32,967 bases of DNA from Lapillicoccus sp. (GCF_025353065.1 NZ_JANXRJ010000318.1:1-32967); one strand, 5' to 3'; shown: positions 9,026-16,776, numbered from the stretch's first letter. Notes: generated from the sequence alone by a model not told the origin. Made by a program: numbers and translations.

Positions 9026-9619
9026 ATGGCTTGGGAGACCCACCCCGTGACTCCGGATCGCTTCGAGGACTTCGCCGACGTGATCAACCCCAACCGGCGA
9101 GCGACCCACTGCTGGTGCGTTTCCCACCGGCTTCGTGCCGAAGACATCGCGGCGCTCGGTGGCGGCAGTCGCGAGGGGGCGATGCGCGCCCTCTGCGATC
9201 GCGAGGTGCCGCCCGAGGTCGTGACCTATCTCGATGGCCGTCCCGTGGGCTGGTGCAACATCGGCGCTCGGGCCGACAACCCGCGGCTCGTGCACAGCAC
9301 CAAGATCCACCCCCTCGACGACCTTCCCGTGTGGAGCGTCGTCTGTGTGGTCGTCCGCGGCGGTCACCGCAAGCAGGGGGGGACGACCGCGCTGCTCCAG
9401 GGTGCGGTCGCGTATGCCGTGTCGCACAGTGCCCCGGCCGTCGAGGCTTATCCCGTTGATACGGAGGGAAAACGGATGGACACGACGATGGCGTTCGTCG
9501 GGACGCGCGCGATGTTCGAGCGGGTCGGGTTCGAGGTGGTCGGGGAGACGGAAGCGACGGCCTCGGGGATGCGGCGGTTGGTCATGCGCAGGATGCTCAG
9601 CCGCGAGAGGGGTCTGTAG
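9026..9619 (+). CDS. GNAT family N-acetyltransferase
   Basis: 197-residue probable acetyltransferase, substrate unknown. It shares the pattern of the gene at 1395-1946: CWCV near residue 32, GWCNIG, the strand VWSVVCVVV leading into the acetyl-CoA loop RGGHRKQGGTT, VEAYPVDTEG, and MFERVGFEVVGE. Unlike that copy, its C-terminal end (MRRLVMRRMLSRERGL) looks complete. GAGGG touches the ATG at 9026, so initiation is not of the standard spaced kind. It converges on the PPOX-family gene, and the two coding regions overlap tail to tail over 9597-9619. Confidence 0.85.
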   Translation: MAWETHPVTPDRFEDFADVINPNRRATHCWCVSHRLRAEDIAALGGGSREGAMRALCDREVPPEVVTYLDGRPVGWCNIGARADNPRLVHSTKIHPLDDLPVWSVVCVVVRGGHRKQGGTTALLQGAVAYAVSHSAPAVEAYPVDTEGKRMDTTMAFVGTRAMFERVGFEVVGETEATASGMRRLVMRRMLSRERGL

Positions 9620-10133
9620 CCACCCCACGGGTCGCGAGAAGCTCGTCCCGGTGGGCGGCATACCCCACCATCCAGGACGGCTCGACCCGCATCAGGATCA
9701 CGTCCCCCCAGCTGAGCGGGGAGGAGCCGTAGTGCTGCGTCCAGTGCTCGTGCACCTCCTCGAAGTCGCTGTGACCCTCCTCGAGCACCTCGACCTGCCC
9801 GTGGGTGAAGACGGCGACCTCCTCCCCCTCGATGCAGGCCAGACTGACGGCCGGTCGGGCCCGGACCTGACGCCCCTTGGGGGACGACCGGCTGGTGCTG
9901 ATCGTCCACCGTCCGTGGAGGAAGTGGCCGTCCATCGCGCTGATCCGCGGCTCACCCGCCGCCGTGACGGTCGCGAACGACACCACCCGCATGCCCGTCA
10001 TGAGCCCGGCCAGCTCCCGCGCCGTGAGGGTCCGATCGGCGCTGATGATGTCGCGCAGGTGCTCCGACGCCGTGGCGTGGGAACGGTCGAGGAGGGCCTG
10101 GAGGTCACGCAGCTCGTCGTCGCTCTCCCGCAT
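9597..10133 (-). CDS. pyridoxamine 5'-phosphate oxidase-family protein (FMN-binding split barrel)
   Basis: 178 residues. After a helical start (RESDDELRDLQALLDRSHATASEHLRDII) comes the split-barrel core: MRVVSFATVTAAGEPRISAMDGHFLHGRWTIS is cut here into its recognisable parts, ATVTAAGEPR, AMDGHFLHG and the STSRSSPKGRQVRARPAVSL segment that contacts FMN phosphate in this superfamily. The role is probably flavin- or F420-dependent oxidoreduction, or cofactor binding; the substrate is unknown. ATG 10133 is preferred over an in-frame GTG further up because CAGACT lies 7 nt before it, in a 12-mer identical to that before the dehydrogenase gene. It is divergent from the gamma-glutamyltransferase gene. 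Confidence 0.8.
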   Translation of the reverse strand: MRESDDELRDLQALLDRSHATASEHLRDIISADRTLTARELAGLMTGMRVVSFATVTAAGEPRISAMDGHFLHGRWTISTSRSSPKGRQVRARPAVSLACIEGEEVAVFTHGQVEVLEEGHSDFEEVHEHWTQHYGSSPLSWGDVILMRVEPSWMVGYAAHRDELLATRGVATDPSRG

Positions 10134-10140
10134 GCGGCTG

Positions 10141-10146
10141 AGTCTG
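10141..10146 (-). promoter_or_regulatory. candidate -10 element of the PPOX-family gene
   Basis: CAGACT on the minus strand, 7 nt before ATG 10133, within CAGACTCAGCCG as at 7659-7670. Confidence 0.35.
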
Positions 10147-10189
10147 GCACTCGCGCCGGACACACGGCGTCAGCGTCCTTGCTGCGAGG

Positions 10190-11719
10190 ATGGCCGGCGT
10201 GCCTGCCGCCGTCGCCGCCCCGAACGATCTCGCCGTCCAGGCCGGGCTCGACCTCGTGGCCGCCGGCGGGAGCGCGGTCGACGCCGCCATCGCGGCTGTC
10301 GTCGTCGCGATGTCGACCGAGCCGGGCGTCGTCAGCCCGCTCGGCGGCGCGTTCGTCACGGTGTGGCCGGCGAGCGGGGACCCCGAGGTCGTCGACGGCA
10401 ACGTCGAGATGCCTGGCCGCGGGCTGCCTCCCGAGCGCTTCGGCGAGGGCCTGATGGAGATGACGACGACCTACGGCGGCGGCCTGACCCTGTATGCCGG
10501 GCCCGGCTCCGTCGCGACGCCCGGCGCCTTCGCCGGGCTGGGACTCGCCCACGAACGGCACGGGCGGGCGCCCTGGCGCGAGGTCCTCGCCCCCGCCGCC
10601 CACGCCGCGCGCACGGGTTACCGGCTGGGCACGGCGGCAGCCAGCTATCTCGCGATCACGGGCGACACGGTCTTCGCGTGGGACCGCGAGACCAACGCGC
10701 TGCTCAACGCGGCCGACGGCACGGCGCACCCCGCCGGGACGCTGATCGTCGACACCCCGCTGGCCGAGGCGCTGACCTGGATCGGGGAGTCAGGCGCCGC
10801 CGACGTCTACACGGGCGACCTCGCGGCAGCCATCGCCGACGACCTGCAGGCCCGCGGTGGGCTGCTCACCCGGGCCGACCTCGCGGCATACCGGGTGGGG
10901 CTGCGTCCGGCCCTGCGGCTCAAGGCCGGTCCTTGGGACCTCGCGACCAACGCGCCACCATCGATCGGGGGGCCGGTGCTGGCCGTCATGCTGCGGGAGC
11001 TGGCCCGCCGGGGGGCGTGGTCGCTCGACGACGTCATCGAGATCCAGCGGCTCGTCCTCGGGCACCGGATCCGCGAGCACGACCTCTCCCGCGACCTCGA
11101 GGGCGACGGCTACGCGCTGCTCAAGACGGTGGAGCGGCACGGTCTCCTCGGGCTCCCCACCAGCGGGTCGACGGCCCACGTCTCGGTCGTCGACGCCGAC
11201 GGGATGGCGTGCGCGATCACCGCGTCGGCCGGATACGGTTCTGGCGCAACGGTGCCCGGCACAGGACTGATGCTCAACAACTGCCTCGGTGAGCCCGAGC
11301 TCAACCGGCTCGGGCTGCATGCGCTCGCGCCCGGCACCCGGCTGGCGTCCAACATGGCGCCGTCCGTGGGGCGTGGCGCCGACGGAGAGGTGCTCGCGAT
11401 CGGGTCGCCGGGGGCCGACCGGATCACGACCGCGCTCCTGCAGGTGCTCGGGCGACACTGCTTCGCCGAGACGCCGTTGGTCGAGGCGATCGACGCCCCA
11501 CGGCTGCACGTGAGCTTCACGGCCGAGGGCGTTGCCGAGGTGCAGCACGAGGACGATCCGGCGCTGGCCGAGGCGGTCGCTCGCTCCGGGCTGCGCGCCG
11601 TCGTCCACTCGCGGCACTCGATGTTCTTCGGGGGCGTCGGGGCGGCCCACCGCCGGGCCGACGGGTCACTCGCGGCGGCGGGCGACGTGCGTCGTGAGGC
11701 CGCGACCGGCGTCGGCTGA
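10190..11719 (+). CDS. gamma-glutamyltransferase / glutathione hydrolase family protein
   Basis: 509-residue Ntn-hydrolase of the gamma-glutamyltranspeptidase family. These enzymes cleave themselves before a Thr that becomes the nucleophile. The start PAAVAAPNDLAVQAGLDLVAAGGSAVDAAIAAV is the family signature (segments APNDLA and GGSAVDAA). The large-subunit part has GPGSVATPGAFAGLGLAHE. The predicted cleavage site is GS-TAHVSVVDADG with Thr at about residue 328, followed by TGLMLNN and SNMAPSV of the small subunit. No signal peptide is visible, so the protein is likely cytoplasmic, unlike the periplasmic E. coli enzyme, and the substrate may be another gamma-glutamyl compound. Actinobacteria generally use mycothiol rather than glutathione. 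ATG 10190 has only a weak GAGG directly before it. Confidence 0.88.
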   Translation: MAGVPAAVAAPNDLAVQAGLDLVAAGGSAVDAAIAAVVVAMSTEPGVVSPLGGAFVTVWPASGDPEVVDGNVEMPGRGLPPERFGEGLMEMTTTYGGGLTLYAGPGSVATPGAFAGLGLAHERHGRAPWREVLAPAAHAARTGYRLGTAAASYLAITGDTVFAWDRETNALLNAADGTAHPAGTLIVDTPLAEALTWIGESGAADVYTGDLAAAIADDLQARGGLLTRADLAAYRVGLRPALRLKAGPWDLATNAPPSIGGPVLAVMLRELARRGAWSLDDVIEIQRLVLGHRIREHDLSRDLEGDGYALLKTVERHGLLGLPTSGSTAHVSVVDADGMACAITASAGYGSGATVPGTGLMLNNCLGEPELNRLGLHALAPGTRLASNMAPSVGRGADGEVLAIGSPGADRITTALLQVLGRHCFAETPLVEAIDAPRLHVSFTAEGVAEVQHEDDPALAEAVARSGLRAVVHSRHSMFFGGVGAAHRRADGSLAAAGDVRREAATGVG

Positions 11720-11733
11720 GGTCACCCTGCGCA

Positions 11734-11837
11734 CAGAACTGGTCAGCTGCCCACTTCTGAGCGCGGGCTGAGCCTGACCGGCGGACAGAACTCATCACCT
11801 GCCCCGTTCTGGACGCGGGCTGAGCCCGACTGCCCGG
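11734..11837. repeat. two tandem 52-bp units, each headed by a 26-bp palindrome
   Basis: Units start at 11734 and 11786. Each opens with CAGAAC and closes its 26-bp head with TTCTG (heads 11734-11759 and 11786-11811), then both carry a CGCGGGCTGAGCC stretch. The first head pairs with itself at all but two positions per arm; the second is weaker but keeps CAGAAC/GTTCTG. They lie between the converging gamma-glutamyltransferase (stop 11719) and mutase (stop 11844) genes, so transcript ending is possible. A dispersed palindromic repeat family is an alternative. Confidence 0.65.
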
Positions 11838-11843
11838 CCGGAC

Positions 11844-13922
11844 TCAGATCGACGCCGGCTCCGGGACAGCGGGCACCTCGACCGCCAGCCCGTGCGCCGC
11901 CCGGATCAGCGTCACGAACTCGCCCATCATCTCGTTCAGCCCGAAGTCCTTGGGGGTGAACACCGCCGCCACCCCCTGAGCCATCAGCGCCGCCGCGTCG
12001 GACGCCGGGATGATCCCCCCGACCACGACCGGCACGTCCTCGAGGCCGGCGGCGGCCAGCCCGGCGAGCACGTCCGGGACCAGCGACATGTGCGACCCCG
12101 AGAGGATCGACAGGCCCACCAGGTGGACGTCCTCCGCCACCGCGGCCGCGACGATCTCCGCCGGCGTCAGCCGGATCCCCTGGTAGATCACCTCGAAGCC
12201 CGCGTCCCGGGCCCGGACCGCGACCTGCTCGGCGCCGTTGCTGTGCCCGTCGAGACCGGGCTTGCCCACGAGCACCCGCAGGTGGGTCCCGAGCTCCTCG
12301 CCCGTCTCGGCCACCGCCGCACGCACTCCCGCCAGCTCGCCCCCGGAGCCCACACCGACGGACCCGGAAACCCCTGTGGGAGCACGATATTCGCCGAACT
12401 GGTCACGCAGCGCCTGCGCCCACTCCCCCGTCGTCAGCTCGGCCCGCACGCAGTCGAGGGTCGCCGGCACGAGGTTGACCCCCGACTCCGCATCAGCCCG
12501 CAACCGCAGCACGGCCGCAGCCGCCGCCTCGCGCCGCACCGGGTCCGCGTCCCGCGCCGCGCGCCAGGCCTGCACGGCCGCGCACGCAGCGGACTCGACC
12601 TGCGGGTCGACCGTCTGGATCGCGGTGTCGAGGTCGGCCGTCAGTGGGTTCGGCTCGGTCGTGGTGAAGCGGTTGAGCCCGACGACGACGTCCTCGCCCG
12701 TCTCGATCCGGTGCCGCCGAGCGGAGTGCGCCGACACCATCGCCGACTTCATGTATCCCGACTCGACGGCTGCGACGGCCCCGCCCATCTCCTCGATCCG
12801 GGCCATCTCCGCCCTGGCGCCCGCGACGAGCGACGCCACCTTGGTCTCGACGACCGCCGACCCGGCGAAGAGGTCGTCGTACTCGAGCAGGTCGGACTCG
12901 AAGGCGAGCACCTGCTGCAGCCGCAGCGACCACTGCTGGTCCCAGGGCCGGGGCAGGCCGAGCGCCTCGTTCCACGCCGGCAGCTGGACCGCGCGGGCGC
13001 GGGCGTCCTTGGACAGCGTCACCGCGAGCATCTCCAGGACGATGCGCTGCACGTTGTTCTCCGGCTGCGCCTCGGTGAGACCGAGCGAGTTGACCTGCAC
13101 GCCGTAGCGGAAACGGCGCTGCTTGGGGTCGGTCACGGCATACCGGTCGCGCGTCAGCTCGTCCCACAGCGCCACGAAGGCGCGCATCTTGCACATCTCC
13201 TCGACGAAGCGGACGCCGGCGTTGACGAAGAACGAGATCCGCGCGACCACCTCACCGAACTCCGCCTCGGGCACCTGCCCCGAGTCGCGCACGGCGTCGA
13301 GCACGGCGATCGCCGTCGACATCGAGAAGGCGATCTCCTGGACCGGCGTCGCCCCGGCCTCCTGCAGGTGGTAGCTGCAGATGTTGATCGGGTTCCACGT
13401 CGGGATCTCGTGCACCGTGTAGGCGATCATGTCGGTGATCAGCCGCAGTGACGGCTCGGGCGGGAACGCATAGGTCCCGCGAGACAGGTACTCCTTGATG
13501 ATGTCGTTCTGCGTCGTGCCGGCCAGCGCGTGCACCCAGGTCACGGGATCCTCGCCTGCAGCACTCGCCTGCTCCTCGGCGGCGACCTGGTAGAGCGCGA
13601 GCAGCCACATCGCCGTCGCGTTGATCGTCATCGAGGTGTTCATGTCCTTGAGCGGGATGTCCGCGAAGAGCGCGCGCATGTCGCCGATGTGGCTGATCGG
13701 GACGCCCACCTTGCCGACCTCACCGCGCGCGAGGGCGTGATCGGGGTCGTAGCCGGTCTGGGTCGGCAGGTCGAAGGCCACAGACAACCCGGTCTGCCCC
13801 TTGTCGAGGTTGCGCCGGTAGAGGGCGTTGCTCGCCGCGGCACTGGAGTGCCCGGCATACGTGCGCATCACCCAGGGTCGGTCGCGCGGGGGGCGCGTCA
13901 CCGCGTCGTCGTGGTCGGCCAT
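11844..13922 (-). CDS. meaA: MeaA-type acyl-CoA mutase (probable ethylmalonyl-CoA mutase), B12-dependent
   Basis: 692 residues. It rearranges ethylmalonyl-CoA to methylsuccinyl-CoA (or methylmalonyl-/succinyl-CoA) by adenosylcobalamin radical chemistry in the cytoplasm. The N-terminal barrel shows RPWVMRTYAGHSSAAASNALY, SVAFDLPTQTGYD, SMTINATA, GTTQNDIIKEYLSRGTY and EAGATPVQEIAFSMS. The C-terminal cobalamin domain has GKPGLDGHSNGAEQ with the lower-ligand His at about residue 560. A single chain with both domains and the 670-690 residue length is typical of MeaA/Ecm. I chose ATG 13922 because the frame upstream would run into the STAS gene and because TACCGT ends 6 nt before this ATG. Ccr at the left end and the adenosyltransferase at 16.1 kb support a B12-dependent ethylmalonyl-CoA pathway. 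Confidence 0.9.
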   Translation of the reverse strand: MADHDDAVTRPPRDRPWVMRTYAGHSSAAASNALYRRNLDKGQTGLSVAFDLPTQTGYDPDHALARGEVGKVGVPISHIGDMRALFADIPLKDMNTSMTINATAMWLLALYQVAAEEQASAAGEDPVTWVHALAGTTQNDIIKEYLSRGTYAFPPEPSLRLITDMIAYTVHEIPTWNPINICSYHLQEAGATPVQEIAFSMSTAIAVLDAVRDSGQVPEAEFGEVVARISFFVNAGVRFVEEMCKMRAFVALWDELTRDRYAVTDPKQRRFRYGVQVNSLGLTEAQPENNVQRIVLEMLAVTLSKDARARAVQLPAWNEALGLPRPWDQQWSLRLQQVLAFESDLLEYDDLFAGSAVVETKVASLVAGARAEMARIEEMGGAVAAVESGYMKSAMVSAHSARRHRIETGEDVVVGLNRFTTTEPNPLTADLDTAIQTVDPQVESAACAAVQAWRAARDADPVRREAAAAAVLRLRADAESGVNLVPATLDCVRAELTTGEWAQALRDQFGEYRAPTGVSGSVGVGSGGELAGVRAAVAETGEELGTHLRVLVGKPGLDGHSNGAEQVAVRARDAGFEVIYQGIRLTPAEIVAAAVAEDVHLVGLSILSGSHMSLVPDVLAGLAAAGLEDVPVVVGGIIPASDAAALMAQGVAAVFTPKDFGLNEMMGEFVTLIRAAHGLAVEVPAVPEPASI

Positions 13923-13928
13923 GGACCG

Positions 13929-13934
13929 ACGGTA
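13929..13934 (-). promoter_or_regulatory. candidate -10 element of leaderless meaA
   Basis: TACCGT on the minus strand ends 6 nt before ATG 13922; there is no Shine-Dalgarno sequence. Confidence 0.45.
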
Positions 13935-13962
13935 GCCCCGGGTCGTCCCCGCCAGCAGTCGC

Positions 13963-14373
13963 TCAGCCGGTGAGAGCCGCCACAGTCTCGTCCTCGCCGG
14001 GCAGGACGTGGGCACCGTCACGGTCGTAGCGCGCCCCCGACGGGGTCGCGGCGATGAGACGGGCGGCGCGCAGCAGCCGTTCGGTCCGGGGGCTGAGCTC
14101 TCCCAGCACGAGGCGGCGGCCCAGGCGGCGGGCCCGCACGTGGCACTCGACGAGCAGGCCCAGCGCGGCCCGGTCGCCGAGCTCGGCTTCGTCGAGGTCC
14201 AGCCGCAGGTCGCCGCGACCCTCGGCGAGGGCTCGATGCAGAGCCAGCCGGATGTCCGCGACGTTCCGCACGTCGAGGCGTCCGGTGATCCGGGCCTCCT
14301 GCCCGTCGGACGTCACGATCAGCTCGAGGCGGGCGCGATCGATGCTCGTGGGGAGTGGCGGCAACGCGGCCAT
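13963..14373 (-). CDS. STAS-domain protein (anti-sigma factor antagonist type)
   Basis: 136 residues. STAS-fold proteins of this size usually bind anti-sigma factors or sit in signalling complexes. Visible are the strands LELIVTSDGQEARITGRLDVRNVADIRLAL in its parts (ITGRLDVRNV, IRLALHRALAEG), then DLRLDLDEAELGDRAALGLLVECH, where the phosphorylatable Ser of SpoIIAA-type proteins would lie near GDRAALG; an Asp/Arg pair is seen there instead, so regulation by phosphorylation is doubtful. ATG 14373 with GAGAGAG upstream is preferred over GTG 14424. No anti-sigma kinase is adjacent. It ends 40 nt before the meaA start, but meaA seems to have its own promoter. Confidence 0.75.
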   Translation of the reverse strand: MAALPPLPTSIDRARLELIVTSDGQEARITGRLDVRNVADIRLALHRALAEGRGDLRLDLDEAELGDRAALGLLVECHVRARRLGRRLVLGELSPRTERLLRAARLIAATPSGARYDRDGAHVLPGEDETVAALTG

Positions 14374-14545
14374 GGCGGGCTCTCTCTCACGGGACGAACG
14401 GGGGCGGTTGCTCCTAGGACGCACGACGGCGCCGGAAGGTTGCCCGGCACCTGGGTCCGGACTCCTCAGACCAGGAGCGCGGAGGACGAGTGCTGATACG
14501 CGACATCGTGCACTCGGCCCCCCGTGTGCCGGGGCGTTACGTAAG

Positions 14546-14566
14546 TGGCAATTGTGACTGTTGCCA
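14546..14566. promoter_or_regulatory. inverted repeat TGGCAA-N9-TTGCCA
   Basis: The arms are at 14546-14551 and 14561-14566. The repeat covers the candidate -10 of the STAS gene, as a repressor site would. Confidence 0.4.
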
Positions 14567-14578
14567 TATTGTGTCCAA
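14551..14578 (-). promoter_or_regulatory. candidate promoter of the STAS gene
   Basis: On the minus strand TTGGAC (14578-14573) and CACAAT (14556-14551) are 16 nt apart. Transcription would start near 14544, leaving a leader of about 170 nt. Confidence 0.35.
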
Positions 14579-14582
14579 ATTG

Positions 14583-14600
14583 ACCCGGGTATGCCGGGGT
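14583..14600 (-). terminator. terminator-like hairpin after murA
   Basis: Read on the minus strand, ACCCCGG pairs with CCGGGT (one bulged base) around a CATAC loop, followed by CAATTT. It starts 10 nt after the murA stop. The stem is short. Confidence 0.35.
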
Positions 14601-14610
14601 GGCCCGCCGA

Positions 14611-15894
14611 CTAGGCGAAGGGGGCAACATCCGGTTCGCGGGTGACATCGGCCCCAAGGCCCTGCATCAGCGTCTCGTATGCCGCGTAGCCCCGGTCGAT
14701 GTGCTGCACCCCGCTCACGGTGGTCACGCCATCGGCGACCAGGCCGGCGATGACCAGCGCCGCGCCCGCGCGGATGTCACTCGCCTCGACCGGGGCGCCG
14801 GAGAGCTGGCCGACACCGTGGACCAGCACGTGGTGGCCGTCGATCCGCGCCTCGGCGCCGAGCCGGGCGAGCTCCTGGACGGTCCGGAACCGGGCCTCGA
14901 AGAGGTTCTCGGTGATCATCGCGCTGCCGTCGGCGACCGCGTTGTAGGTGATCGCGAACGGCTGGAGGTCGGTCGGGAACCCGGGGTAGGGCAGCGTCGC
15001 GATGTCGAGCGAGCGCGGCCGCCCCTCGGGCGCGAGGACCCGGAACCCGTCCGCGGTGTCGGTGACCTCGCAGCCCACCCCGGTCAGCAGCTCCAGGGTG
15101 ACCTCGAGGTGGGCGGCGTTCCCGCCCACGATCTCCACGTCTCCCCGCGTCGTCGCGGCCGCGAAGGCCCAGCTGCCGGCAGCGATCCGGTCGGGCACCA
15201 CGGCGTGCTCCACCGGATGGAGGGCGTCGACCCCCTCGATCTCGATGAGCGAGGTCCCGGCGCCGTGGATCCGGGCACCCATCTCGACGAGCAGCGTGGC
15301 GATGTCGACGATCTCCGGCTCGCGGGCGGCGTTGTCGAGTCGGGTCGTCCCCGGCGCGAGCACCGCGGCCATCAGGATGTTCTCGGTCGCGCCGACGCTC
15401 GGGAAGTCGAGCCGGATGTCGGCGCCGTGCAGGCCGCTCGGCGCCGAGGCCACGAGGTAGCCGTGGGCGACGTGGACCTTGGCGCCCAGCGCCTCCAGGC
15501 CCGCGGCGTGCAGGTCGAGCCCGCGCGACCCGATCGCATCGCCGCCGGGGACGGCGACGTCGGCCTCCCCGCAGCGGGCGATGAGCGGCCCGAGCACGGA
15601 GATCGAGGCCCTCAGAGCCCGGACCAGCTCGTAGTCGGCACGATGCCCGATCGTGGCCGGCACGTCGATTTCTACCACCCCGGCAGTCGTGTCGTAGTCC
15701 ACGACGGCCCCGAGCCGGCGCAGCAGCTCGGCCATGATCGTCACGTCGAGGATGGCAGGCACGTTGGTCAGCCGGGTCCGGCCCTCGGCCAGCAGCGCGG
15801 CGGCCATCAGCTTCAGCGCGCTGTTCTTGGCGCCGACGACAGGGACGCGCCCCTGCAGGCGCGTACCCCCGACCACCCGGAACCGCTCGTTCAT
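14611..15894 (-). CDS. murA: UDP-N-acetylglucosamine 1-carboxyvinyltransferase
   Basis: 427 residues. It transfers enolpyruvate from PEP to UDP-GlcNAc, the first committed step of peptidoglycan synthesis, in the cytoplasm. Features include [35 protein letters not shown], the active-site loop [44 protein letters not shown] and [18 protein letters not shown]. In the loop, the Cys that most enzymes use (and that fosfomycin alkylates) is Asp at about residue 119, as in mycobacteria; such enzymes are active and insensitive to fosfomycin. I chose ATG 15894 because TAGGGT ends 7 nt before it; GTG 15903 would lie within that signal. The next gene leftward is the STAS gene, after a hairpin. Confidence 0.95.
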   Translation of the reverse strand: MNERFRVVGGTRLQGRVPVVGAKNSALKLMAAALLAEGRTRLTNVPAILDVTIMAELLRRLGAVVDYDTTAGVVEIDVPATIGHRADYELVRALRASISVLGPLIARCGEADVAVPGGDAIGSRGLDLHAAGLEALGAKVHVAHGYLVASAPSGLHGADIRLDFPSVGATENILMAAVLAPGTTRLDNAAREPEIVDIATLLVEMGARIHGAGTSLIEIEGVDALHPVEHAVVPDRIAAGSWAFAAATTRGDVEIVGGNAAHLEVTLELLTGVGCEVTDTADGFRVLAPEGRPRSLDIATLPYPGFPTDLQPFAITYNAVADGSAMITENLFEARFRTVQELARLGAEARIDGHHVLVHGVGQLSGAPVEASDIRAGAALVIAGLVADGVTTVSGVQHIDRGYAAYETLMQGLGADVTREPDVAPFA

Positions 15895-15901
15895 CCGGCT
15901 C

Positions 15902-15907
15902 ACCCTA
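15902..15907 (-). promoter_or_regulatory. candidate -10 element of leaderless murA
   Basis: TAGGGT on the minus strand ends 7 nt before ATG 15894. Confidence 0.45.
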
Positions 15908-15963
15908 GCCCGCTCTCGCCGGTCACCGAGGCACCCGGCCTGCTGACGCGCCCGGCGGGGGTT

Positions 15964-16080
15964 GACGCAGCGTCAAGGGGGTTGACGCTGGTTATAGCCG
16001 GCGTCAACCCCGATGACGCAGCGTCAAGGGGGTTGGGCTGGTTATAGCCGGCGTCAACCCCGATGACGCAGCGTCAACCC
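15964..16080. repeat. tandem palindromic repeats, 50-51 bp period
   Basis: GACGCAGCGTCAA recurs at 15964, 16015 and 16065. Between copies lies a longer palindrome: GGGGTTGACGC (15978-15988) pairs with GCGTCAACCCC (16001-16011) around a loop with GGTTATAGCC. The second copy repeats this with its left arm damaged (GGGGTTGGGC). TGACGC-A-GCGTCA is itself palindromic. The array fills most of the gap between divergent murA and the adenosyltransferase gene. It could hold paired regulator sites for both genes, or be a miniature dispersed palindrome that has duplicated. Confidence 0.75.
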
Positions 16081-16110
16081 CCCTTCGGTGCGGGACGGGC
16101 GCACGGCTGG

Positions 16111-16116
16111 CAGGCT
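16111..16116 (+). promoter_or_regulatory. candidate -10 element of leaderless adenosyltransferase gene
   Basis: CAGGCT (compare TAGGCT at nucS) ends 6 nt before ATG 16123. Confidence 0.4.
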
Positions 16117-16122
16117 GGTCCC

Positions 16123-16776
16123 ATGGTCAACCTCACGAGCATCTACACCCGCACCGGCGACGACGGCACGACGTCGCTCGGCGACTTCAGTCGCGTCTCG
16201 AAGAACAACCCACGGCTGCTCGCCTACGCGGACGTCAACGAGGCGAACGCGGCGATCGGGGTCGCCGTCGTGGCCGGCGGCCTCACAGAGGAGCTCGTGA
16301 CGACCCTGACCCGGGTGCAGAACGAGCTCTTCGACGTCGGCGCCGACCTGTGCACGCCGCTCCAGGCGACCTACGACTACCCGCCGCTGCGGGTGGATGC
16401 GCCGTGGGTCGACGACCTCGAGCACGACTGCGACCACTACCTCGAGCTCGTCGAGCCGCTGCGGTCCTTCATCCTCCCGGGGGGCACCGTCGGGGCGGCC
16501 TACCTGCACGTCGCGACGACGGTCGTCCGGCGCGCCGAGCGCCAGGCCTGGGCCGCCATCGAGGCCTACGGCGAGGAGCCCGGCTCGGAGAAGGGCAGTG
16601 GCGGCGTCAACCGCCTGACCGCGACCTACCTCAACCGGCTCTCGGACCTGCTGTTCATCCTGTCCCGGGTCGCCAACGTCGGGGCCGGCGGAGATGTGCT
16701 CTGGCAGCCGGGTGGTGGCCGGGTCGCCGCCCCGGAGAAGAAGAAGAAGGGCCGCCCCGGCACGGCAAAGCCGTAG
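16123..16776 (+). CDS. cob(I)alamin adenosyltransferase, PduO type
   Basis: 217 residues. It transfers the adenosyl group of ATP to cob(I)alamin, making adenosylcobalamin, the cofactor of the MeaA-type mutase at 11.8 kb. The N-terminal ATP-binding motif is YTRTGDDGTTSLGDFSRV. FILPGGTVGAAYLHVATTVVRRAERQ contains the conserved helix with RRAER, and NRLSDLLFILSRVANVG near the end is also characteristic. The C-terminal tail EKKKKGRPGTAKP is basic and disordered. ATG 16123 fits the family start and the CAGGCT signal; the frame upstream lies in the repeat array. It is divergent from murA and converges on the DUF2550 gene. The same order and orientation occur around murA in mycobacteria. Confidence 0.92.
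   Translation: MVNLTSIYTRTGDDGTTSLGDFSRVSKNNPRLLAYADVNEANAAIGVAVVAGGLTEELVTTLTRVQNELFDVGADLCTPLQATYDYPPLRVDAPWVDDLEHDCDHYLELVEPLRSFILPGGTVGAAYLHVATTVVRRAERQAWAAIEAYGEEPGSEKGSGGVNRLTATYLNRLSDLLFILSRVANVGAGGDVLWQPGGGRVAAPEKKKKGRPGTAKP

Larger units (their letters stand above)
14374..14610. other. gene-free gap between murA and the STAS gene
   Basis: 237 bp with an AT-rich core at about 14538-14582, unusual for this window. It holds a terminator-like hairpin for murA, a promoter-like pair and an inverted repeat (listed separately). A 30-codon Arg-rich frame on the minus strand at 14414-14506 has no supporting signal. In mycobacteria an rRNA operon follows murA; none is seen here. Confidence 0.5.

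Noticed and set aside
13923-14021. A longer N-terminus for the MeaA-type mutase
   Set aside because: It would overlap the STAS gene, does not match the family, and would bury the likely -10 in coding sequence.
14414-14506. A 30-codon Arg-rich frame in the STAS leader
   Set aside because: It has no ribosome site, recognisable similarity or positional signal; kept only as a note in the gap entry.
14374-14610. An rRNA operon or tRNA after murA, as in mycobacteria
   Set aside because: The gap is only 237 bp and shows no rRNA or tRNA-like sequence.
15964-16080. CRISPR-like repeats
   Set aside because: The units are contiguous, contain no variable spacers, and no cas genes are present.
13923-16122. 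A cobalamin riboswitch before the B12-related genes
   Set aside because: The mutase and adenosyltransferase appear leaderless, and no B12-box-like element was seen in either upstream region.
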